Positions 1 through 4,487 are shown, numbered from the stretch's first letter. The stretch is 5,127 bases of DNA from Microcaldota archaeon (GCA_013330215.1 DUIS01000075.1:1-5127); one strand, 5' to 3'. Notes: generated by a model from the letters alone, not told the origin. Made by a program: numbers and translations.

Positions 1-2
1 AG

Positions 3-983
3 CTCAACCTGAGGTGCATGCTTCCCGAGACGATCAACAGGACGGAGTACATAGAGCTCAGCGAAGAGGCGACGAACTTCTCCATGGGCATCCGGAAGAG
101 GATAAGCGGACTCGCGATAGCATCGATAGCGCAGCTGAACAACGATAGAATAATAATGATCAAGGCGGGTACGGGCGAGAAGGAGGCAAACATGATATTC
201 GAGATGTTCGGGCGAGGAAACCTGGTGCTTGCAGACAGTTCGATGAAAATTCAGCTAGCATACCAGATTCACAACTTCAAGGACAGGGCGGTCAGGCCGA
301 ATGTCACATACCAGCCCCCAAAGAACCAGTCAATAGGGACACTTGGAAGAAGCGAGATAGACACTGCGGTAAAGGCAGTGGCAAAGGCGAAGGGAGGGCA
401 GGACATGCTTCATGCGCTGACAAAGAGCTTGGGAGTAGGGTCTATGTACATAGAGGAGGCGATAAACAGGGTAGATGTCGCTGCAGATTCAAAGCCGGCA
501 GATATGAGCGGTGATCAGATAATAGCTGTGACTGAGAGCCTGATATCTCTTGTTGAAGAGTGCAGGAAGGGAAGCGCTACAGCGTATATGAAGGGGGACA
601 AGGCTGTAGATTTCTCCCTGTGCCAGATAAGCAAGTACAAGGGCCTGGAGAGAAAGGAGTTCGATTCGCTCGAGGCATGCCTGGACTTCATGTACAATAG
701 CGGATACAAGCCAGAGGCAACCGCGAACAAGGAGGCGGAAGGCATAAGGGCGAGCATAAAGAAGCAGACGGAGATACTAGAGGGAATAGATGCTGAGATA
801 GCGGAGTGCAAGAGTTCGGCGGATTACATAATGAGGCACATGCACGAGGTGAACAGCACCATCAGCGCCATAGACGAGTCAAAGAAGAGCAAAGCGGAGG
901 TAAAGCCCCCTCAGGGCATAGAGATATTAAGCATAGACTGGAAAAATAAAAGAGCAAGGATAAGGTCAAACGCAGATTGGTAA
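3..983 (+). CDS. rqcH: NFACT-N domain protein, RqcH/Rqc2/NEMF family (5' partial, C-terminal half absent)
   Basis: The frame is open from base 3, so the true start lies before the window; the ATG at 18 is probably internal. NFACT-family proteins bind large ribosomal subunits carrying stalled peptidyl-tRNA and, in bacteria and archaea, direct C-terminal alanine tailing of the nascent chain. Numbered from M at 18, residues 17-97 carry the NFACT-N signature: F-S-M-x-I-R-K-R-I-S-G, I-A-Q-L-N-N-D-R-I, E-M-F-G-R-G-N-L-V-L-A-D and D-R-A-V-R-P. Residues 125-175 resemble the helix-hairpin-helix region (L-G-V-G-S-M-Y-I-E-E-A). Residues 235-290 form one charged helical arm of the coiled coil. The protein stops at residue 321, just after a short strand-forming stretch; relatives are usually about 550-700 residues, with a second arm and an NFACT-R domain, both missing here. 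RNase Z starts four bases later, so no remnant of the missing part can lie here. Family call is firm; activity of this short form is uncertain. Confidence 0.85.
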   Translation, partial: LNLRCMLPETINRTEYIELSEEATNFSMGIRKRISGLAIASIAQLNNDRIIMIKAGTGEKEANMIFEMFGRGNLVLADSSMKIQLAYQIHNFKDRAVRPNVTYQPPKNQSIGTLGRSEIDTAVKAVAKAKGGQDMLHALTKSLGVGSMYIEEAINRVDVAADSKPADMSGDQIIAVTESLISLVEECRKGSATAYMKGDKAVDFSLCQISKYKGLERKEFDSLEACLDFMYNSGYKPEATANKEAEGIRASIKKQTEILEGIDAEIAECKSSADYIMRHMHEVNSTISAIDESKKSKAEVKPPQGIEILSIDWKNKRARIRSNADW

Positions 984-987
984 TCGA

Positions 988-1878
988 ATGCTTAAGGTAA
1001 CAATACTGGGAACTGCCGGTTCGACTCCCACAAAGCTCAGGAACCTGCCAGCGATGGCGCTGGACTACGATGGCAGCGTATTGCTGTTCGACTGCGGGGA
1101 GGGAACACAGAGGCAGTGCATGTACTATTCGGTCAACATATCAAGGATAAAGGCGATATTCCTCAGCCACATACACGGAGACCACACGATAGGGCTGGCT
1201 GGACTTCTGAGGACACTCGCGCTGAACAAGAGGACCGAACCCGTCTACATATACATACCGCAGGGATTTGAGAAGCACCTCATTGCGTTAATAGGATTTG
1301 ACATGGCGCTAATACCCTACAAGCTAATAATAAAGCCGATAAAGTCAGGCACGATATACAAGGGAAAGAATTTCCAGGTATCTGCGTTCAAATTGACACA
1401 TACGGTGCCGACATACGGCTTCGTATTCAAGGAGGATGACAAGATCAGGTTCTTAAAGCCGAAGATAAAGGCATTGGGGATAAAGGGAAGCATGTTCAAG
1501 GAGCTGCTGAAGAACAAACACATAAAGATAGGCAAAAAGACAATAAGGTTAAGCGAGGTAACATTTAAGGAGGAAGGAAAGAAGATCGCATATGCGACAG
1601 ACACGAGGCCGTCAGCCTCGACTGTCGCGGCGGCAAGCGGCGCGGATGTGCTGATACATGAATCGACTTATGCCGAGGCCGAGAAAAAGCTTGCAAGGGA
1701 GAGGCATCATTCAACTGCCACTGAAAGTGCCACAATAGCAAAGAAATCAAGGGCGAAGAGGCTGGTCTTGGTCCATCTAAGCGCCAGGTACAGGACTCCG
1801 GAACAGATACTGAAGGAGGCAAGAGCGGTATTCCATAACACGGATGTAGCAAAGGACGGATTTGTGATAAACTTATAG
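988..1878 (+). CDS. rnz: Ribonuclease Z (tRNA 3' endonuclease)
   Basis: A metallo-beta-lactamase-fold endonuclease that cuts the 3' trailer from precursor tRNAs next to the discriminator base. At 296 residues it has the normal length of the short form. Visible hallmarks are the N-terminal L-G-T-A-G-S-T-P strand and loop, F-D-C-G-E-G-T-Q-R-Q at 34-43, and the zinc motif S-H-I-H-G-D-H at 60-66 (H61, H63, D65, H66). Further ligand candidates are H138 (L-T-H-T-V-P-T-Y-G-F), D205 (A-T-D-T-R-P), H241 (R-H-H-S-T) and H263 (V-H-L-S-A-R-Y). The lysine-rich segment at 150-190 matches the substrate-binding arm. The ATG is preceded by GGTAATC (979-985), one mismatch from the archaeal consensus GGTGATC, and lies four bases after the upstream stop, so the two genes probably share a transcript. 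The TAG stop (1876-1878) shares its G with the first base of the following tRNA. All catalytic residues are present. Confidence 0.96.
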   Translation: MLKVTILGTAGSTPTKLRNLPAMALDYDGSVLLFDCGEGTQRQCMYYSVNISRIKAIFLSHIHGDHTIGLAGLLRTLALNKRTEPVYIYIPQGFEKHLIALIGFDMALIPYKLIIKPIKSGTIYKGKNFQVSAFKLTHTVPTYGFVFKEDDKIRFLKPKIKALGIKGSMFKELLKNKHIKIGKKTIRLSEVTFKEEGKKIAYATDTRPSASTVAAASGADVLIHESTYAEAEKKLARERHHSTATESATIAKKSRAKRLVLVHLSARYRTPEQILKEARAVFHNTDVAKDGFVINL

Positions 1879-1949
1879 GGCTCGTAGTCGAATGGTAAGA
1901 CGTCACGTTGACAACGTGAAGATCAGGAGTTCGATTCTCCTCGGGCCCA
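1878..1949 (+). tRNA. tRNA-Val (anticodon GAC)
   Basis: A complete 72-nt cloverleaf can be drawn. The acceptor stem pairs 1878-1884 with 1942-1948 (seven pairs, one T-G wobble) and A1949 is the discriminator. T8 and A9 are 1885-1886. The D-stem is GTC/GAC (1887-1889 with 1899-1901) with G18-G19 at 1894-1895. The anticodon stem TCACG/CGTGA (1903-1907 with 1915-1919) closes loop TTGACAA, with anticodon GAC at 1910-1912. The T-stem AGGAG/CTCCT (1925-1929 with 1937-1941) closes loop TTCGATT. No CCA is encoded. There is no TATA box at the expected distance inside the RNase Z gene, so the tRNA is probably cut out of the RNase Z mRNA. The A15-C48 combination (1892, 1924) is not a standard Levitt pair. 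The 3' end is the apparent target of repeated integration. Confidence 0.96.
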
Positions 1950-1951
1950 GT
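1938..1951 (+). repeat. Tandem-site copy 1, inside the intact tRNA-Val (attL-like)
   Basis: TCCTCGGGCCCAGT covers the 3' side of the T-stem, the 3' acceptor strand, the discriminator and two bases beyond. The identical 14-mer recurs at 2970-2983, and degenerate forms recur at 3891-3911 and 4080-4103. It contains the palindrome GGGCCC (1943-1948). Confidence 0.8.
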
Positions 1952-1958
1952 TCTTTTT
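1951..1958 (+). terminator. T-tract after tRNA-Val
   Basis: TTCTTTTT begins two bases after the discriminator base. Archaeal RNA polymerase can terminate on T-rich tracts without a hairpin, so this may end the rqcH-rnz-tRNA transcript. If the island is an insertion, the tract belongs to the incoming element and not to the original tRNA. Confidence 0.5.
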
Positions 1959-2037
1959 GTCGTCGAAAAGCAAAGAGTTCAAACACGAGCCATTCACCAT
2001 AAAAATCAACCCGAACTAAAATCTATAAACTGCATGG

Positions 2038-2104
2038 GTATTTAAAGGGCAGGGGTTCGGATTTATAATATAAAACGCTTCCATCACAAAAGGTATTTAT
2101 AATG
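2038..2104 (+). promoter_or_regulatory. Cluster of TATA-like motifs ahead of the two-gene unit
   Basis: Bases 1959-2216 hold no confident gene. Three TATA-like elements lie here: GTATTTAAAG (2038-2047), TTTATAATATAAAA (2062-2075) and GGTATTTATAATG (2092-2104). The last, with the usual archaeal spacing of about 25 bases, would start transcripts near 2125 and leave a leader of about 90 bases before the ATG at 2217. Which element is used cannot be read from the sequence. Confidence 0.45.
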
Positions 2105-2216
2105 TTTTCTCCATATAATAAACGAAGTAGCTCGGATAAGGTAATCCTATGAATATGGCACACCAGCGCGCATATTCTACTGGTTTTAGCTATGCTGCTT
2201 TTATTATGTGATTATT

Positions 2217-2465
2217 ATGGCACCAATACTATTAGAAGAGGAACTAAAGACTTATGCAGAAAAAAAACAGGAATTAGTTCGCCAGTCTAATGGTAAATAT
2301 GTTCTAATAAAAGGAAAACAGGTCATAGGAGTATACGAATCGGAAAACGACGCAATTAAGATAGGTATTGAAAAGTTTGGTAATGTTCCTTTCTTAGTCA
2401 AGAAGATTGAGGAGGTAGAACAGAGTCAAAATTATACTTCAAATCTAATAAAAATTGGTGGGTAA
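2217..2465 (+). CDS. Small protein of unknown function paired with aspartic protease (82 aa)
   Basis: No function is known to me. The protein is soluble, with no signal peptide or membrane segment. An N-terminal helix rich in E and K (residues 5-22) is followed by a compact domain with G-K-Y-V-L-I-K-G-K-Q-V-I-G-V-Y (26-40), a helix starting E-N-D-A-I-K-I-G, and K-F-G-N-V-P-F-L-V-K-K-I (53-64). The pattern 'G-K-Y-V-x-I-x-G ... A-x-x-x-G ... P-F-L-V-x-x-I' resembles small bacterial proteins that I recall next to retropepsin-like genes, as here; that is from memory. The ATG at 2217 is preferred over the in-frame GTG at 2208, which would add only M-I-I. Neither has a clear ribosome binding site, so translation may be leaderless or coupled to a short reading frame ending at 2211. 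It ends four bases before the protease gene, so the two form an operon. Confidence 0.75.
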   Translation: MAPILLEEELKTYAEKKQELVRQSNGKYVLIKGKQVIGVYESENDAIKIGIEKFGNVPFLVKKIEEVEQSQNYTSNLIKIGG

Positions 2466-2469
2466 TTGA

Positions 2470-2910
2470 ATGCCTTCAATAACAAGTTCAAATCCTAATC
2501 TACAAGCTGAGGGACCTACACTTGAGGTTCATTTCTTAATATCGAGAGAGTTAGAAGCTTTTTATAAGAAGTCAGGGCAAGAAATGCCACCACCAATAAT
2601 AGTTAAAGCATTAATTGACACAGGGGCATCAAATTGTAGTGTTCAGGAGGACATTCCTAGAAAACTCGGACTGCAACCTGTTGGTACTACTGGAGTATTA
2701 ACACCATCTACAAAAGGAACCCCTCACTTATGTTACACCTATTTTATGAGGATGCTGATACCCTCCCATAATATTATATACGAAGGAATCTTTACTGCTG
2801 TACAACTAGACGGGCAGAATATATCTTGCCTTATTGGAAGAGACCTTTTGGCCTTTAGCATTTTTATTTATCAGGGAACTTTAAAGCAGTTCACGTTTAC
2901 TCTTGGATAA
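2470..2910 (+). CDS. Retropepsin-like (clan AA) aspartic protease
   Basis: A 146-residue single-domain protein of retropepsin type. The catalytic motif A-L-I-D-T-G-A-S sits at 47-54 with D50 as catalytic aspartate, followed by a hydrophobic strand and K-L-G-L-Q-P-V-G (65-72). Residues 78-91 (T-P-S-T-K-G-T-P-H) could form the flap. Near the end L-I-G-R-D-L-L (121-127) is the family's second signature, in place of a second D-T-G, so a homodimer would be needed to build the active site. P-P-P-I-I-V-K ahead of the catalytic strand is typical of bacterial relatives. No signal peptide or membrane anchor is seen, so it should act in the cytosol. The ATG follows GGTGGG in the last codons of the upstream gene, a good translational-coupling site. 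TTA leucine codons and AT-richness differ from the flanking genes, which suggests transfer. Substrate unknown. Confidence 0.85.
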   Translation: MPSITSSNPNLQAEGPTLEVHFLISRELEAFYKKSGQEMPPPIIVKALIDTGASNCSVQEDIPRKLGLQPVGTTGVLTPSTKGTPHLCYTYFMRMLIPSHNIIYEGIFTAVQLDGQNISCLIGRDLLAFSIFIYQGTLKQFTFTLG

Positions 2911-2933
2911 CTTTCTATGCCTCCCAAACATTA

Positions 2934-2949
2934 AGCCTTTTAACAGGCT
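2934..2949 (+). terminator. Small hairpin after the protease gene
   Basis: AGCCT (2934-2938) and AGGCT (2945-2949) pair around the loop TTTAAC, 23 bases after the protease stop. No long T-tract follows, so termination is only one possible role; it also lies about 20 bases before tandem-site copy 2. Confidence 0.3.
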
Positions 2950-2969
2950 GAGAACAAGCTTACTGGGTT

Positions 2970-2983
2970 TCCTCGGGCCCAGT
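2970..2983 (+). repeat. Tandem-site copy 2 (attR-like tRNA fragment)
   Basis: An exact 14-base match to 1938-1951, lying between the aspartic protease gene and the radical SAM gene. The match ends abruptly on both sides; the upstream T-loop is not preserved. The reverse complement of its last six bases, ACTGGG, lies just upstream at 2962-2967, so ACTGGG and CCCAGT (2978-2983) can form a hairpin with a ten-base loop. Confidence 0.75.
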
Positions 2984-2989
2984 CTTGAC

Positions 2990-3012
2990 GTGACATCTCA
3001 AAGTATTGTCAC
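2990..3012. repeat. Inverted repeat next to tandem-site copy 2
   Basis: GTGACA (2990-2995) and TGTCAC (3007-3012) are perfect inverted repeats around an eleven-base spacer. They lie between the tRNA-fragment copy and the radical SAM stop codon (3014-3016). They could be a terminator for the minus-strand gene or a protein-binding site at an element end; six-base arms can also arise by chance. Confidence 0.3.
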
Positions 3013-3013
3013 A

Positions 3014-3817
3014 CTACCTCCAATATTTAGTGACCATTATATCCTTTACTACCGGACCAACTAAAGCTATTGCTGCCTGGAAAGTATAGTATTCAAATAT
3101 GGGCACCGCAAACATGCAATTTCTGCATAATATGTCCTTACTGTCAAATTTTAATCTATCAGCGCGTATCCTCCTAAACTCTTTCGAATTTACTATTTCG
3201 TCATAGCTCTGTGTAAGTAAGTTTCCTAGAATGTGTTTCAAACCGAAGTCATTGCAGCATAGTGCAACATCGCAGTTAGGCAGCATTGCAAACTGGGGAT
3301 GTACGAGTTTAAAGCATTCATACATGCCTTTCATATGCGTTCCCCTTGCTGTTCTCGTAGTGCCAGCCCTCTCGTTATCTATGAAGTTTTCATTCATTAC
3401 CGAGAAATTATCTATCCTTAATTTCTGCAATACCAATGCAAGCGTATCCTTATACATTTGCGTATTAACCGGTATCTTTGTATTGTTTTTGTTATCTGGC
3501 AGGTGTAGCGTGAATTCCTGTATGTCCATCTTCGAGAGCCTTTCCACATCTTCCGCCTTCATACCAACTAATGTGGAAAATATCCTGACCTTAAATCCTT
3601 TGGATATCGCCGATTCTATCATATTCGTGCAGTCGCTATTAATGAAAGGTTCTGTAAAACAGCCAAACCATATCCCCATATCTTTCGGTAATTTGTCAAT
3701 GACAGTATTAAAGTCCTCAAGACTCAGTCTCGGCTTTCCTTTATACGATCTTTTGTATAAATCCTGTGGACAATAATAGCAGTCAACAGGGCAACCCGAC
3801 GAGGTTGTTATTTCCAA
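3014..3817 (-). CDS. Radical SAM/SPASM domain protein
   Basis: A cytosolic iron-sulfur enzyme using S-adenosylmethionine to start radical chemistry. With the TTG start at 3817-3815 it has 267 residues. The 4Fe-4S/SAM motif C-P-V-D-C-Y-Y-C is at 9-16, within I-T-T-S-S-G-C-P. G-C-F-T-E-P-F-I-N (52-60) takes the place of the usual G-F-G-E-P loop. E-R-A-G (149-152) and the cysteines C168, C182, C187, C188, C231 and C234 form the C-terminal SPASM region for auxiliary clusters. SPASM proteins modify peptides or sugars; no substrate peptide or glycan gene lies alongside, so the substrate is unknown. The start is doubtful: the frame opens at 3862 and contains no ATG or GTG before the motif, whereas an ATG at 3828-3826 is one base out of frame. 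The gene fills its segment between tandem-site copies 2 and 3 and runs opposite to all neighbours up to 4466. Confidence 0.88.
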   Translation of the reverse strand: MEITTSSGCPVDCYYCPQDLYKRSYKGKPRLSLEDFNTVIDKLPKDMGIWFGCFTEPFINSDCTNMIESAISKGFKVRIFSTLVGMKAEDVERLSKMDIQEFTLHLPDNKNNTKIPVNTQMYKDTLALVLQKLRIDNFSVMNENFIDNERAGTTRTARGTHMKGMYECFKLVHPQFAMLPNCDVALCCNDFGLKHILGNLLTQSYDEIVNSKEFRRIRADRLKFDSKDILCRNCMFAVPIFEYYTFQAAIALVGPVVKDIMVTKYWR

Positions 3818-3890
3818 TCCTTTTTCATATGTCCCTATTTTCTCACCTATATCTAGTCCTAATTAGCGGAGGGGCGAACTTACGGATTCG

Positions 3891-3911
3891 GTTTGGTTCC
3901 CCTTGGGCCCA
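3891..3911 (+). repeat. Tandem-site copy 3 (degenerate tRNA fragment)
   Basis: Aligned without gaps to 1929-1949 of the tRNA, this stretch matches at 17 of 21 positions counting both ends, including GGGCCCA at its end. Three of the four differences are C-to-T or T-to-C and one is A-to-G, all transitions. It lies upstream of the radical SAM gene, outside any coding frame. A cloverleaf cannot be built around it, so it is a fragment and not a second tRNA. Confidence 0.6.
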
Positions 3912-3967
3912 TTTTGAATTATCAACGACAAAATAGGAGTTCATTGCTCTTTTTTTGGGAAGCTTAA

Positions 3968-3978
3968 GTATTTAAAAG
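3968..3978 (+). promoter_or_regulatory. Strong TATA-box promoter
   Basis: GTATTTAAAAG is close to the archaeal TATA consensus and would start transcription about 25 bases on, near 3997-4001. The only sequence downstream before the next tRNA-fragment copy is the GC-rich stretch at 3994-4103. The motif resembles 2038-2055 in the first segment. Confidence 0.5.
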
Positions 3979-3993
3979 TGTAGGGTGTAATTA

Positions 3994-4103
3994 GTGAACA
4001 ACAATAACGCATTTAAGCGATTTAGGCCTGGAGCGGGGTTTGGGGCGAGGGGCGTTGCGGACCCCGAGCGTGTAGGAATAGGGGTGTAGTTCTCCTCGGT
4101 CCA
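3994..4103 (+). other. GC-rich stretch: possible small RNA or 31-codon reading frame
   Basis: This is the G-richest part of the window, inside an AT-rich intergenic region and just behind a good TATA box, which is common for structured RNA genes in archaea. CGGGGT (4034-4039) pairs with ACCCCG (4061-4066); alternatively GGACC (4059-4063) pairs with GGTCC (4098-4102). It matches no RNA family I recognise: there are no C/D boxes and no tRNA T-loop. A frame from GTG 3994 to TAG 4087-4089 encodes 31 residues, N-N-N-N followed by a basic, glycine-rich stretch (F-K-R-F-R-P-G-A-G-F-G). The GTG seems slightly too near the TATA box for the transcript start. RNA, peptide or relic cannot be decided from sequence alone. 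Confidence 0.3.
4080..4103 (+). repeat. Tandem-site copy 4 (most diverged tRNA fragment, distal border)
   Basis: It aligns with the tRNA T-arm and acceptor (1925-1949). AGG-x-GT matches the 5' T-stem, TTCTCCTCGG (4090-4099) is an exact ten-base match to 1935-1944, and the end reads TCCA where the tRNA has GCCCA (one substitution, one missing base). Flanking-type sequence resumes just beyond it with the membrane-protein gene, so it would be the oldest and outermost scar. Confidence 0.5.
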
Positions 4104-4122
4104 TGACCTAATCCACAATAAC

Positions 4123-4131
4123 TAATATATT
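4123..4131 (+). promoter_or_regulatory. TATA-like promoter of the membrane protein gene
   Basis: TAATATATT lies about 40 bases ahead of the ATG at 4170. Transcription would begin near 4150 and leave a short leader that contains GTGAGG (4162-4167), a Shine-Dalgarno-like match only two bases from the start codon. Confidence 0.4.
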
Positions 4132-4169
4132 CGTATGCTGTGAAGATATCCTAGTTCACCTGTGAGGAA

Positions 4170-4466
4170 ATGGCATTCCAACTCTTCTTGATATGGTACT
4201 TCATAATCGGGTTGCTGCTCGGCAACGGCGTGCCTCACTTCGTATTCGGTGCGGCGGGAAAGATCTTCAGGAGCCCATTCGGACAGAAATCAAAGCCACG
4301 AGTCAATATGCTTTGGGGTCTTTCAAACTTTTTGCTCGCAACAGTGATATCTGCCGGTCTCATAATCCTTAACCTGTACAGCGGCTATTCATTGATTGCA
4401 TTGCTGCTGGGATTCTGGCTAACGATGCTGATGTTCGGGACACGGATCAAGAACTTCCTGAACTGA
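4170..4466 (+). CDS. Small integral membrane protein, three predicted helices (98 aa)
   Basis: Function unknown. Three hydrophobic segments are visible at about residues 4-20, 48-68 and 72-92. Between the first two is a conserved-looking polar stretch, G-N-G-V-P-H-F-V-F-G-A-A-G-K, then S-P-F-G-Q-K-S-K and N-M-L-W-G-L-S-N-F. I recall the pattern N-x-V-P-H-F-x-x-G, S/T-P-F and N-x-L-W-G-x-x-N from small membrane proteins in bacteria, but I know no established role. The ATG follows GTGAGG with short spacing. Base composition resembles the RNase Z region more than the island, so this is likely the first flanking gene beyond it. It ends in a run of stops (TGA, TGA, TAG) and converges on the dehydrogenase gene 21 bases later. 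Confidence 0.8.
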   Translation: MAFQLFLIWYFIIGLLLGNGVPHFVFGAAGKIFRSPFGQKSKPRVNMLWGLSNFLLATVISAGLIILNLYSGYSLIALLLGFWLTMLMFGTRIKNFLN

Positions 4467-4487
4467 TGATAGATAACCATGTTTCCG

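Larger units (their letters stand above)
1950..4103 (+). mobile_element. Tandem island of three small segments bounded by tRNA-Val 3'-end copies
   Basis: The island starts right after the tRNA discriminator base and ends at the third downstream copy of the tRNA 3' end. It has three segments: 1950-2969 with the small protein and aspartic protease genes, 2984-3890 with the radical SAM gene on the opposite strand, and 3912-4079 with a promoter and a GC-rich stretch. All boundary copies lie in the tRNA's orientation, as expected when elements integrate into a tRNA 3' end and each displaces the previous fragment. The cargo is more AT-rich than the flanking genes and uses TTA for leucine more often. 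No recombinase, origin or replication gene is present, so these would be non-autonomous cassettes or decayed remnants. Seen: the repeats and their placement. Inferred: the integration history. Confidence 0.6.

Noticed and set aside
515..811. Minus-strand frame inside the NFACT gene, and a similar one at 1317-1604
   Set aside because: Both are antisense shadows of well-supported genes with no ribosome binding site or family resemblance.
1565..1906. Minus-strand frame across the end of RNase Z and into the tRNA
   Set aside because: It overlaps two certain genes; the translation is rich in S, P, R and H, as expected for the antisense of a coding region.
2208..2216. GTG at 2208 as the start of the small protein
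   Set aside because: It would add only three residues (M-I-I), has no ribosome binding site, and overlaps the ATG/TGA end of another short frame; the ATG at 2217 is simpler.
3231..3776. 181-codon + strand reading frame
   Set aside because: It lies wholly antisense to the radical SAM gene, whose cysteine motifs and SPASM region are clear, and its translation shows no recognisable domain.
3866..3911. Second tRNA gene ending at 3911
   Set aside because: T-arm-like and acceptor-like sequence is present, but the would-be T-stem does not pair and no D-arm, anticodon arm or matching 5' acceptor strand exists upstream.
4059..4103. tRNA or box C/D RNA in the GC-rich stretch
   Set aside because: GGACC and GGTCC pair like an acceptor stem, but only about 45 bases are enclosed, with no T-loop or anticodon arm; no C (RTGATGA) or D (CTGA) boxes are present.
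1950..4169. CRISPR array or transposon ends
   Set aside because: The repeats number only four, have very unequal spacing and match tRNA-Val; no transposase, terminal inverted repeats of an insertion sequence, or target duplications were seen.
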